Shown: one piece after another, positions 16,248 through 24,599 of the stretch | Numbering within the stretch: the stretch's first letter is position 1 | Layout: the number at the start of each line of letters is the position of its first letter | Assembly: GCA_030649955.1 (NCBI GenBank) | Contig: JAUSFD010000010.1 | Location: 124,001 to 188,000 of the forward strand | Source: Candidatus Peregrinibacteria bacterium | GTDB taxonomy: Bacteria > Patescibacteriota > Gracilibacteria > Peribacterales > Peribacteraceae | Direction: 5' to 3' | Length of the DNA: 64,000 nt | Translations under genes and position numbers: made by a program | Notes under the pieces: model-generated | Told to the model about the DNA's origin: nothing | The model's database searches: none | The model's input: only the letters and a program-made list of their open reading frames with translations

Positions 16248-19200
16248 TCATGAACTCTCCTTTTCACTCTTGGAATTGATGTACTCCGCGACGACCGAGG
16301 AGCTGATGATCAGAAGGCCACCAATAAGGAGAATGATGGTTGGAACGATCCTGTTTAGGAGGAATGTTTCGACTGTAAAAGTGAGGAAGATCGAGATGTT
16401 GAACATGAGGAAGGCGAGGAAGCCGTCGATGCGACGGAATGCCTCGAAGTTCAGAATACGGCCGCAGCCGCTCAGGATTCCTGCACCGATCCCAAAGAGG
16501 ATCTGAGGGCCAGAGAGGTGCCAGACGGAACCAGCACCGAGCAGAGCGATGGGCGCAGTCACGATGAGTGAGAACAGAAAGATATTGAAATTGAGCTCCA
16601 CGCTCTTGTTGCTGGGAAGACTCTTCACGTACCGAATCATGGCGATAACGAGGAAGACATCGACAAGCATTGTGAGTGTTCCGAGAAAATCACCGTAGAC
16701 GTGTCCCTGAGTTGCAAACTTGATGTCGTTATAGAAAAGGAGGGTGCTCCCGAGACTCCCAAGGACGAAGGTCAGGAAAATTGCCGCAACGTACTTGTTC
16801 TTCTTGAGATACGGAATCGAATCTCGCCAGAGAATGGCTGCGATGATGAGCGCGATCACCGGCGCGAAGTTATTGAGTAGGATGACGTTTGTACTGGATG
16901 TATAGATCAGGCTCGAATTGATGAGGTAGGTGAAGAGGATCTCTCCGATAATCAGAATCGCAAAGAGCTTGTTATAAGGCAGCTTCCATTCTGCCTTCCG
17001 GCGTTGGAGCAGCGGGAAGATGAAGAAACCAATCAGAAGCGAAGGGACGAGCCCTCCAGCCGCCTTGAGGAAGACGCGGGTAGAGGGATCGATGGTATTC
17101 ACGAGGGTGTACTTGATGAAGAGCGGCTCGAGTCCCCAGATGATGACCGCGAGGAACCGCGCACCGTAACCGAGGATTTTCTGCCGCTTGCGCTCGACTG
17201 CCGTTATCGTGGTTGGGAGCGGTTTCACTCCATTTGGCAGCACCGCACGCCTCTGCAGGAAGATGTACAAGACCGCAAGACTTGAGAGGACGAGAAGCGT
17301 GAGGGGAAAGAAGAGAGAGAAGTTAAAGATATCTAATTGAAAGATGAGGAGTGTGGCCGCAAGCAGACTGATCACGAGTGCATTCACGCCGAAGACGAGG
17401 AAGATGAACCAGCGGCTGCTGCGTACGAGCGGCAGATAATTGGAGACGAAGCGGTACGCGACAAAATGCCCAAACAGCACTGGCACGACGGCAAGGTAGT
17501 TGAGAAGCGAGTGTTCACCGAGTCCAATGATCCTACTGAGAGAGAAGAGGTAAATTGCCCACATGACTCCGGCAAACGCGAGTACCGTCGCCAATTGCTT
17601 CTTAAGCGACGGCGGCATAAGAGGAATCACCGCCGACACCTGCTCTTGATCGCGCAAGGCAAGGAAGAAGGCATCGAGATTGCCTTTATCGTCAGACTGT
17701 ATCTGTAACCTCGCTTCGAACATGAGACCGTCCGCCTGCGTGAGCGAGAATCGCTGCGAGGCGATGGCATACTTCTTGCAAAGCATCCTCACGGTCTCTT
17801 GAATGGTATGACTTCCGCTTTCCTGTCCACGCACCTTGAGCCGCAGCGAAGAATCTGACGGGAAGAACTTCTCTCGGAGACGCTCCAGAAACAGCCGTGG
17901 TCGCTGCACTCCTCCTGTGTCGCTTATCTGTGTAAGAACCTCCGAAGGAAGAACAAGCCCCTCTGCAGCAAGGATGCAGAGTTCCTCGAAGCTCTCCACT
18001 CTAAAGCGTCGGATGACTGTGGTGTTTGCTGAAAGTTTTGCGGAAACCTCGCCCCGTCCGTAGCGGTCGAACTCGGTCTGGAGGAGGACTTGGCCAAGCG
18101 AAATCTTCGCTCCTCTTTCTTCCCTCTTCAGGAATGATTGCAGTTTAAGCCGCGCCTGCGTTGTGTAGAGATACGGCATCCAGTGGATTGTTGCCGTGAT
18201 GTCATCCGCGAACACAGGCTTGATCACATCGTTCTGCTCAAGTTCGTAGTAGAAGGCAGCGGGTTTCCCATTCACAAGCACACTCTCGACCTTCAGTGCT
18301 TTCTCGGGAAAGAGGAGGAAAATGGCATCGAGAGCACTGGAAGAAGAGGGTACGTATGTCTTTCCTCCCTCATGATGAATGAGGATCTTCTCCGCAAGCA
18401 TGTCCCCTTGGATCGCTTCGATGAAGCGGCTCGATTCCTTGCGAGTAGCGCGGTCGATTGTACGGAGGTGCTGAAAGAATGAGTGAAGATGTGCTGCATC
18501 GTTGAGATCGAGTGCGATGCCCTGCATGTTCCGCTCGTCCATCTCTTTGGTGAGAATATGGAAGCGAACGGCAAAGCTCCCATCCACAATCATAGATGTG
18601 TGGAGTGCTCGGTAGCCGTTGTCTTTGGACGAGGTGGTGTAATCTTTGAGTTCTCGGGTTTTGGAGGTGTAGAGGCGACCGAGTTTTGTCAGCACGCGAT
18701 AGCAGTCCTCCTCGGAAGGGACGACCAGTTTCACAAAGAACGTCTCCTCGGGACTGATCTGCTTTCCATTCCGAGCGTAGAGCCATGGAAGATCGTAATT
18801 CTGTTTCGTGACTGAGAGAATTTCTGCTGAGGAGAAGTGCCCCCTCACTGTTGCGGAAATTGAAGAGAACATCTCCACTGCGTCCTCCTTGTGCTCTTCT
18901 GTCTGGATCTGCAGTTGCTTTGCCTCTGCAGGATACAAGAAAGTAAAACAACTCTCTTCCAGATGCGTTTTCAGCTCCCAAAGACCGAGACGGGCTGCAA
19001 CCGGCACGAAGATATCCAGTGTCTCCTGCGCTTTCCTCCGCCTCTTCTCCTCATCTTTCTTCGTCTCTAAGGTGATGATGTTATGAAGCCGGTCCGCGAG
19101 CTTGATGAGAATGATGCGCACGTCCTTTTCCGCATGGCGAAACATTTTACGGATTGTTTCCTCGTTGGCGGTGAGCGTGCTGTCATCAGGGTACTCTTTA

Positions 19201-19568
19201 CTGATCTTACTGACGCCCTCGATGAGTGAAGCCACATTTTCACCGAACTCACGCCGCACGTCCGAGCGCACCGTTCTATCATTACTGTCTTCGAATGCAT
19301 CGTGAAGTATGGTGGCGATGAGTGTGTCTCTATCGGGATGATACGGAAGCAAAAGCCAAGCAACGATCAGGGGGTGTGTTAGGTAAGGAGCACCACTCTC
19401 ACGGACCTGCTCGGCATGGATTTTCTTCCCGAATTCGAAGGCCTGCCGAAGGAGATCGGTGGGTTCCTCGGAATGCTCTTTGAATCCATGAAAAAGCTTC
19501 TGTAGCAAAGCCTCAGGGGATTCTTTCTCGAATCCGAGTACCATCGAAGGAAAGAGGCCAGGGGACAT
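16248..19568 (-). CDS. RSH (RelA/SpoT-type) ppGpp hydrolase fused to EamA-type transporter domain
   Basis: The start chosen is ATG 19568, since a longer frame would run through the integrase gene. The 1106-residue protein has an HD hydrolase domain (His65, HDAFED at 89-94, LADRLHN at 157-163), all expected catalytic positions. A RelA/SpoT synthetase-like domain follows with KDYTTSSKDNGYRALHT near 308-324, but the catalytic Asp and the Glu of the VEIQIRT motif are replaced (EETFFVKLV, FAVRFHILT). A TGS-like segment (VLVNGK, YELEQND) sits near 430-450 and an ACT-like region near 590-660. From about 690 to the end there are roughly 14 TM segments, including a ten-helix EamA/DMT unit. It is probably a membrane-tethered alarmone hydrolase. 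Confidence 0.85.
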   Translation of the reverse strand: MSPGLFPSMVLGFEKESPEALLQKLFHGFKEHSEEPTDLLRQAFEFGKKIHAEQVRESGAPYLTHPLIVAWLLLPYHPDRDTLIATILHDAFEDSNDRTVRSDVRREFGENVASLIEGVSKISKEYPDDSTLTANEETIRKMFRHAEKDVRIILIKLADRLHNIITLETKKDEEKRRRKAQETLDIFVPVAARLGLWELKTHLEESCFTFLYPAEAKQLQIQTEEHKEDAVEMFSSISATVRGHFSSAEILSVTKQNYDLPWLYARNGKQISPEETFFVKLVVPSEEDCYRVLTKLGRLYTSKTRELKDYTTSSKDNGYRALHTSMIVDGSFAVRFHILTKEMDERNMQGIALDLNDAAHLHSFFQHLRTIDRATRKESSRFIEAIQGDMLAEKILIHHEGGKTYVPSSSSALDAIFLLFPEKALKVESVLVNGKPAAFYYELEQNDVIKPVFADDITATIHWMPYLYTTQARLKLQSFLKREERGAKISLGQVLLQTEFDRYGRGEVSAKLSANTTVIRRFRVESFEELCILAAEGLVLPSEVLTQISDTGGVQRPRLFLERLREKFFPSDSSLRLKVRGQESGSHTIQETVRMLCKKYAIASQRFSLTQADGLMFEARLQIQSDDKGNLDAFFLALRDQEQVSAVIPLMPPSLKKQLATVLAFAGVMWAIYLFSLSRIIGLGEHSLLNYLAVVPVLFGHFVAYRFVSNYLPLVRSSRWFIFLVFGVNALVISLLAATLLIFQLDIFNFSLFFPLTLLVLSSLAVLYIFLQRRAVLPNGVKPLPTTITAVERKRQKILGYGARFLAVIIWGLEPLFIKYTLVNTIDPSTRVFLKAAGGLVPSLLIGFFIFPLLQRRKAEWKLPYNKLFAILIIGEILFTYLINSSLIYTSSTNVILLNNFAPVIALIIAAILWRDSIPYLKKNKYVAAIFLTFVLGSLGSTLLFYNDIKFATQGHVYGDFLGTLTMLVDVFLVIAMIRYVKSLPSNKSVELNFNIFLFSLIVTAPIALLGAGSVWHLSGPQILFGIGAGILSGCGRILNFEAFRRIDGFLAFLMFNISIFLTFTVETFLLNRIVPTIILLIGGLLIISSSVVAEYINSKSEKESS

Positions 19569-19613
19569 AAGATGGAAGGATACCACGGAGATAGCCGATT
19601 CCGATGCGTTTTT

Positions 19614-19647
19614 TCCATTGCACAGAAGGACCAAACTGCGCAATGGG
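19614..19647 (+). repeat. Dispersed hairpin repeat R3
   Basis: Left arm TCCATTGCACAG, 10-base loop AAGGACCAAA, right arm CTGCGCAATGG. It is flanked by a further perfect 9-bp inverted repeat, AGCCGATTC (19593-19601) and GAATCGGCT (19660-19668), the latter inside the last codons of the recombinase gene. Confidence 0.65.
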
Positions 19648-19651
19648 TTTT

Positions 19652-20569
19652 CTATACCCGAATCGGCTGCATCATGACGGCATGATTCTTGAGACGCTCG
19701 AGATTGTGGAAGTAGCGCTGTGTGGTGGCGGGGTTCATATGTCGTGCGAAGTCCTGCGCTGCAATGAGTGTTGCTCCACCGTTGATGAGGTGGGTGATCG
19801 AGGAATGACGCAGTGAGTGTGTGCTTACGTGCGGACGGTCGATACCAAGCTGCTTGAGTCGCGTCTTCACCATGTGTTGTACATTGCGCCGCGCAATGCG
19901 GTCTTTGGCTCGGTGTGTTGTTCCGACAAACATAGAATTTTCTTCCTCCACACGGCCGCGTGTTTTGAGGTATGTCTGAATGACTCCCCGCACATCGTCG
20001 CGGATGCGAGTGTCGATGGTCTTCCCGCCTTTCCCTCGTACCCGCAGCACCCAACAACCCTCTGTCTGTACGAGATCTCCGACATTCGCTCGTGTGATCT
20101 CGCAGACGCGAAGCCCGTTGATGAGGAGGAGCGCCATGATCGCCTTGTCTCTCTTGCCACGGATAGTGTCTGTTTCAATCGATCCAAGGAGCCGGTTACA
20201 GTCTGCAAGACTCAGAATTTCCCGCGTGGTCTCGTTGGTTGTCTTCGGCAGCTTGAGACCGGCCGAGGGGTTCGTTGGGATCACTCCCTGTTCGTAGAGG
20301 AAGGTGAAGAGACGACGGATAACGGTGAGTTTCTTCGAAATTGTAATCGGTTTCAGTCCTCTGGCGTCGAGGCTTTCTCTGTACCCCAAGAGATCCTGCA
20401 ATGAGATATGCGCGGCCTTCTTCCCGACAGCGCGATAGAACAATGCGATTTCCATCCGATAATTGTGTTTCGTGTTGAAGCAGGACTGATTGCGGATGAA
20501 AGACATGATCTCTGTGACGGAAGGATCCCGAATGGGCAGTGCCGTTGGTAATATCGTTAGTTCCCGCAT
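19652..20569 (-). CDS. Tyrosine recombinase (XerC/D-like integrase)
   Basis: The 305-residue protein has the N-terminal SAM-like core-binding domain and a catalytic domain with all residues visible: Arg in LLINGLRVCEIT, Lys in RGKGGKT, His-x-x-Arg in THSLRHSSI, the second His in FARHMNPATTQRYFHN, and the nucleophilic Tyr in that same segment. It should catalyse site-specific strand exchange. It is divergent from an excisionase-like HTH gene, with paired repeats between them, which suggests an integrative cassette, not the housekeeping Xer system. Its 3' end lies at hairpin repeat R3. Confidence 0.92.
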   Translation of the reverse strand: MRELTILPTALPIRDPSVTEIMSFIRNQSCFNTKHNYRMEIALFYRAVGKKAAHISLQDLLGYRESLDARGLKPITISKKLTVIRRLFTFLYEQGVIPTNPSAGLKLPKTTNETTREILSLADCNRLLGSIETDTIRGKRDKAIMALLLINGLRVCEITRANVGDLVQTEGCWVLRVRGKGGKTIDTRIRDDVRGVIQTYLKTRGRVEEENSMFVGTTHRAKDRIARRNVQHMVKTRLKQLGIDRPHVSTHSLRHSSITHLINGGATLIAAQDFARHMNPATTQRYFHNLERLKNHAVMMQPIRV

Positions 20570-20590
20570 GGCCGTATGCTAGTACATAGG

Positions 20591-20630
20591 TGACATAATG
20601 ACAACTATAAATAAGTTGACATTACGACAA
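20591..20630 (-). promoter_or_regulatory. Paired operator-like direct repeats
   Basis: Two 14-base direct repeats, TGACATAATGACAA (20591-20604) and TGACATTACGACAA (20617-20630), match at 12 of 14 positions with 26 bases start to start. They lie between the divergent recombinase and excisionase-like genes and are likely binding sites for the HTH protein. Confidence 0.55.
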
Positions 20631-20662
20631 TAATTGCAGTTCGCCCAAACCGTAGAATCCGC

Positions 20663-20668
20663 TATAAT
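20663..20668 (+). promoter_or_regulatory. -10 element of leaderless HTH gene
   Basis: A perfect TATAAT ends 7 bases before the ATG at 20676, so the mRNA should start at the initiation codon. No good -35 box is visible at 17 bases (TTCGCC), which suggests an activator or weak promoter. Confidence 0.6.
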
Positions 20669-20675
20669 TCTCTCC

Positions 20676-20888
20676 ATGACTGACCCGATAAAAGTGATGG
20701 GTGCCCTCGATGTTGCTCAGTATTTGGGTGTGTCTCGCCAATATGTCGACCGCCTTGTGAGATCGGGCAAATTGAAGTTTCAGAAGACGTCGGCAGGGCC
20801 GATTTTCCAAGAAACAGATGTAGCGGCCTTCAAGCGCCACAGATTGCGGCAAGCCAAGCGGGATCCTCGCATTAGAATCAGGAAGTAG
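20676..20888 (+). CDS. Excisionase-like MerR-type HTH protein
   Basis: Starting at ATG 20676, the 70-residue protein has the compact helix-turn-helix/wing of the excisionase (HTH_17) family: LDVAQYLGVSRQYVDRLVRS then GKLKFQKTSAGPIFQETDV and a basic tail. Such proteins direct excision or regulate the adjacent integrase gene. The -10 box 7 bases upstream fixes the start and predicts a leaderless mRNA. It is divergent from the tyrosine recombinase, and the two direct repeats between them are its most likely binding sites. Confidence 0.82.
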   Translation: MTDPIKVMGALDVAQYLGVSRQYVDRLVRSGKLKFQKTSAGPIFQETDVAAFKRHRLRQAKRDPRIRIRK

Positions 20889-21013
20889 GCTGAGGTAGGG
20901 AAGGCTCTGCAGCTACTTTGGCTGCTTTCGTAAGTCTGCCCCGTTTTACGTATACTGCTGGCAGAGAAAGCTCTTTCACGAGGAGATAAAATCTTGGGAA
21001 CAGCACGTTACCA

Positions 21014-21042
21014 TTGACTGAAAAAATAAATATCTTTATATA
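21014..21042 (+). promoter_or_regulatory. Leaderless promoter of metalloprotease gene
   Basis: TTGACT at 21014-21019, 17-base spacer, TATATA at 21037-21042, then 6 bases to the ATG at 21049. The geometry predicts a transcript starting at the start codon. Confidence 0.72.
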
Positions 21043-21048
21043 ACAAAT

Positions 21049-21969
21049 ATGAAATTGCCGAGCCTAAAGGAAGTTCTGCTGAGTGCACCTTCAAAACATC
21101 CTGTGCAGGAGTTGTGTGATGAGGTTGACCGACAACTGGACGAGCATATTGAACGTATCCGCGACCACGCCTTCAGAGCAGTTGGCAATCGCACAGCTTA
21201 CGAGTTAGAGGAGGAAAAACTCGAGACAATCGATGTACTCTCCTACTACAAAGATCTTATAGAGAGAGCGCGAAAAGGGGGGACAACAAAAATGAAAGAA
21301 ATTATCCGCATGAGCAAGAACTGCACTTTCGAAATCATGGCGACCATCAACCCTGATAATACGGAAATGGTGGACATTCGATTCAGGCAAGGCCAGAAGG
21401 AGCGCAGGTTCGAGGAGTTTCTCAGTAATGCAGAGACGCAATTTAGAATGGATTTGAAAACAGCTTTCCATCCTGACAAAAGGAAAATCAAACTTTCGAT
21501 GTTGATGGAAACAGATACGTTCACTCCACTGTGTGTTCTTCATGAAATTGGCCATGAACATCAAGCTCACCCGAACATGTTTTCGAGTCAGGAAAGGGCC
21601 GAAGCGGAGCAATTTCGAAGCATCAACAAAACGAACAAGGCTCTCCTGAAGAAATATCATGGATTACAAATCCACTCGGGTAATGAATATTACCCTGAAT
21701 GGTATCTTCAGAAATTCTACAGAGACCGTGCTGCGAAAGAGATAGATGCTTGGCAATTCGCCTACCGAACTTTTCACAGCGTACAAAATGAGGGGTTCGA
21801 TGTTCTTGCTTCTTTCGATAAGCATGACATCCATCGTTTCATTGAAGCGAATTTGTGGTCGTATCAGAATAGCTATGATCTCAATCTCTACCTTGCAGGG
21901 GGAAAGAAGGTGCTCGATAGGAGTGAGAACGTATTTCAGTGGAATCGTAAGAAGGCCATGAGCGCTTAG
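21049..21969 (+). CDS. Putative zinc metalloprotease (HEIGHE motif)
   Basis: The 306-residue protein carries LHEIGHEHQAH near residue 166, a gluzincin-type HExxH motif extended by His/Glu, and a downstream AKEIDAWQFAYRT whose Glu could be the third zinc ligand. There is no signal peptide, so it should act in the cytoplasm. The N-terminal third is helical and charged. I cannot place it in a named peptidase family. It stands alone with its own leaderless promoter and its stop overlaps the stop of the convergent transglutaminase-like gene by four bases. Confidence 0.65.
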   Translation: MKLPSLKEVLLSAPSKHPVQELCDEVDRQLDEHIERIRDHAFRAVGNRTAYELEEEKLETIDVLSYYKDLIERARKGGTTKMKEIIRMSKNCTFEIMATINPDNTEMVDIRFRQGQKERRFEEFLSNAETQFRMDLKTAFHPDKRKIKLSMLMETDTFTPLCVLHEIGHEHQAHPNMFSSQERAEAEQFRSINKTNKALLKKYHGLQIHSGNEYYPEWYLQKFYRDRAAKEIDAWQFAYRTFHSVQNEGFDVLASFDKHDIHRFIEANLWSYQNSYDLNLYLAGGKKVLDRSENVFQWNRKKAMSA

Positions 21970-22661
21970 GCCGCCGTATTGCGGTTGTGCTCCTTTTCAT
22001 AGGCGACCAGGTCCTTGAGCGCGAGCACGGCTCCGATTTTCCGTCGTAGATCAGAGACGTCATGGTGCGAGAGCCATGTTCGACGACTGTGGAAATCACT
22101 CAGGTAGAAGTCGCCTTTCCGGGGGCCGTGTATGGAGAGGTAGGGTACGTCGAAGAGCAATTTCTCGATGCAAGCAGCGTTGTTGCCCGTCTGCCAGTTC
22201 ATCTTGATACGCCGCAGGTCGATGTGCGTGAAACCTCGTACTTCTTTGTACTCCCCGAAGCATCCTGCGAGGGAGAGGAGATCGGGGCGAAATCTCATGA
22301 TGGATTCCCCTACTGATTGATCAACAGAGCCCCACCAGCCGCTCTGGGGGCGTTGAACGAGAGCAGCGCAGTGGTCAATGCCATTGCGCTCCGCGCACAG
22401 AATCTGCGGAGGATGGCGGTGGTGACTCAGGACACTGGCCGCGAAGAGGCTGCCCTCCAAGCACTGCGCAGTTTTCGTGCGTAGCACCTGCCGGAACGTT
22501 TTCACGTGCCCCTCCCTGTTCGTGCAGTACTCGATGTGCCGGTTGATGAAGTCCTGCACATCCTCGGGCGTCGTGCAGTCCTCAATGACCTGCTCTTCCA
22601 GTGCCGTCAATCGAGGGGAGCCGTACAAGGGAGGCAGGATAATCGAGCGGAAACCGATCAT
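21966..22661 (-). CDS. Transglutaminase-like cysteine protein
   Basis: The 231-residue protein shows the transglutaminase-core triad in order: Cys in KTAQCLEGSLFAASVL, His in GIDHCAALVQR, and Asp in GWWGSVDQSVGE. This resembles prokaryotic transglutaminase-like or NlpC-related cysteine hydrolases. No signal peptide is present. It may cleave or ligate amide bonds, but the substrate is unknown. It is convergent with the putative metalloprotease, which may be coincidence. The gene is the only one on this strand between 20.6 and 25.6 kb. Confidence 0.65.
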   Translation of the reverse strand: MIGFRSIILPPLYGSPRLTALEEQVIEDCTTPEDVQDFINRHIEYCTNREGHVKTFRQVLRTKTAQCLEGSLFAASVLSHHRHPPQILCAERNGIDHCAALVQRPQSGWWGSVDQSVGESIMRFRPDLLSLAGCFGEYKEVRGFTHIDLRRIKMNWQTGNNAACIEKLLFDVPYLSIHGPRKGDFYLSDFHSRRTWLSHHDVSDLRRKIGAVLALKDLVAYEKEHNRNTAA

Positions 22662-22762
22662 GCAATAACGCTCTCGTTCTGCGCAAGCTCATAGCTCCGC
22701 ACGGCAGTACTTGATTATGGTGATGATAGTGATGGAGAATACGCCTCCTTCCCAAGTTCCGT

Positions 22763-23209
22763 ATGCCCAACGAAGCATCTGACCAGCCGCCAGACGAGAC
22801 GGAATTGGCACATCCCTTCGATAGGGAAAGGGTGGTGAGAAGGCATTTGTCTTTCCAGAAGAATCAGTTCATGAACAGACTCATTCCCTTCATCATTATC
22901 AGCGGCACATGGGTGTCAGCTGAAATGCTCCTCCCTGGAGGTCAATTACAGAATGCCCCTCTCCACAATAAGTTAAAGGTCTCGGGCATGACTGCACTGT
23001 GTGCACTTGGCTTCCTGTTAATTCGCCATGAACGAAAGCTGACGAAGGAGCAGCTCGATCGTCTCGCAGAGCAGGATCAATTGGAACCGGTCCTCCGAGA
23101 GATGATGGAGAAGTATCCAGGTCAGCGAAAAGCACTCGCAGAAGTTGGGGAGCACTACCGCATTTTTTTCCCGAGTGACGATCGGAGCGCAGCACGGGAT
23201 GATCGGTGA
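22763..23209 (+). CDS. Small two-TM membrane protein
   Basis: The 148-residue product has a charged N-terminal 40 residues, two TM segments (LIPFIIISGTWVSAEMLL and MTALCALGFLLIR), and a long charged C-terminal helix (KLTKEQLDRLAEQDQLEPVL). Both ends should be cytoplasmic. I recognise no family. The tail could form a coiled coil or bind a cytoplasmic partner. About 240 bases without a gene follow before the next start; they are AT-rich and contain no recognisable element apart from the -35-like TTGACA at 23412. Confidence 0.6.
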   Translation: MPNEASDQPPDETELAHPFDRERVVRRHLSFQKNQFMNRLIPFIIISGTWVSAEMLLPGGQLQNAPLHNKLKVSGMTALCALGFLLIRHERKLTKEQLDRLAEQDQLEPVLREMMEKYPGQRKALAEVGEHYRIFFPSDDRSAARDDR

Positions 23210-23449
23210 CGCAGAGTCCTCACAGACGAGCTGTCCGTTCTCCAGTTGTGCAACTTCGTGCATCATTCGACGTAGAGTCGAACGACCGTAAGCGAAAGAA
23301 AGGGATTCTCCTGCAGATCGAAGCTTGGAATCGAAGGATATTCCATAAATCTTTCCCAAATGCGCTCGATTTGTGGCCATTGGAAGCCAAATAATAGATA
23401 TTATGGGAATATTGACAATAATTAGAAAAATTATAAGGTAATTAGTACC

Positions 23450-24559
23450 ATGCTGGATACCACAGAGAAACATGACGTCGAACCCATACATGTTCCAAGG
23501 CCGTCCAATCCACCTACTCTTACAGAGCTCGTATCTGTCATTGAAGATACCCAGAGAAAATTGCTCAGTCTCGATACATCCATGAAAGCACTGACAAACG
23601 CAGGAGGGGATCAGAGCAGCGGCATCGAAGTACTCCGACAAACCATGGAGCACGGAAGGAAAATACTCTATCAACGATTACGATATGCTCTTGGAGATGG
23701 GGGTATGCGAGAAAAACTCTCTCCCGAGCAGCGAGCGCAATTTGTAGAAATGCACGGTGCACTCAAGCCCATTTTTCAGGAGGCTAATCGCACTGCTCTG
23801 GCAACGGTGAAAGATCAAATTCAGAGTATTCACGAAGAGTATCGGCGCGTCATGGTTGGACTGGAAGCGTCAGGAGATCTCAATGCAGTTGCAGGTCCGC
23901 GCGAACAACTATCACAGAAAGTACGAGCACTTCTAGAGATGGGCAAAAAACTCCTATCGGAATCTGATGAAACGGAGGCATTGCCGGTTCCTGAGCGCAA
24001 TAATCTCATCCGATTGAATCTCAGCATGGAGAACGAAGATCTCGATTTTGCATCAGAGTATGCATTTCGCTTTGGAGATGGGGTCATACAAACTGCGGAG
24101 TGGCAGCAGCAGAGAGCGAGGGAATTGATTGAGCGCATGAACATGCTCGTTGAGGACATCCAGAAATCATTTGCCAATCAGGATCTACTCAGTCACACGG
24201 GCGCGGGGAGTTATCCCGATGAGCCTCGATTGCGGAACGCAATTACGTTCTACGGAAAAATGATCGCGGAGGCAGGGTTCTGGCTTGGAAACTACGTGCA
24301 GTATCTTGCCTCTTCAGAAGTATTCCACAGGTATCTTTCAGAAAACGAAATACAGGCTCTCTTCCGTCTTCAGCGCCTTCTGAAGCAGGAGGACATTGTA
24401 AGTGCAACGACGCAATACGTCGCAGTGAGGGATAGCAAACAGCAGTATCTTTTTGCGTCTTTCCCAAAGGAACCGGCGGCACCCGTGGCAACGCAGATGA
24501 CTGTTCCGACGGCTCCGGCCAATCCGCAGCCGAAGAATCCTCGGAAGAAGAGGCAGTGA
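23450..24559 (+). CDS. Hypothetical helical protein
   Basis: The 369-residue protein is almost entirely predicted helix with heptad-like stretches (SVIEDTQRKLLSLDTSMKAL; ARELIERMNMLVEDIQKSF) and ends in a Pro/Ala/Lys-rich tail (APVATQMTVPTAP, then PKNPRKKRQ). There is no signal peptide or TM segment. AAGG at 23435-23438 is a weak ribosome-binding site before ATG 23450. No known domain is evident. It may be a structural or scaffolding cytoplasmic protein, which is inference only. Confidence 0.6.
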   Translation: MLDTTEKHDVEPIHVPRPSNPPTLTELVSVIEDTQRKLLSLDTSMKALTNAGGDQSSGIEVLRQTMEHGRKILYQRLRYALGDGGMREKLSPEQRAQFVEMHGALKPIFQEANRTALATVKDQIQSIHEEYRRVMVGLEASGDLNAVAGPREQLSQKVRALLEMGKKLLSESDETEALPVPERNNLIRLNLSMENEDLDFASEYAFRFGDGVIQTAEWQQQRARELIERMNMLVEDIQKSFANQDLLSHTGAGSYPDEPRLRNAITFYGKMIAEAGFWLGNYVQYLASSEVFHRYLSENEIQALFRLQRLLKQEDIVSATTQYVAVRDSKQQYLFASFPKEPAAPVATQMTVPTAPANPQPKNPRKKRQ

Positions 24560-24563
24560 ATTA

Positions 24564-24592
24564 TTGCAAGAAATAAAGAAATATTGTATAAT
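24564..24592 (+). promoter_or_regulatory. Leaderless promoter of methyltransferase-like gene
   Basis: TTGCAA at 24564-24569, a 17-base spacer and TATAAT at 24587-24592, with 7 bases to the ATG at 24600. It immediately follows the stop of the upstream gene. Confidence 0.75.
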
Positions 24593-24599
24593 ATTATTT

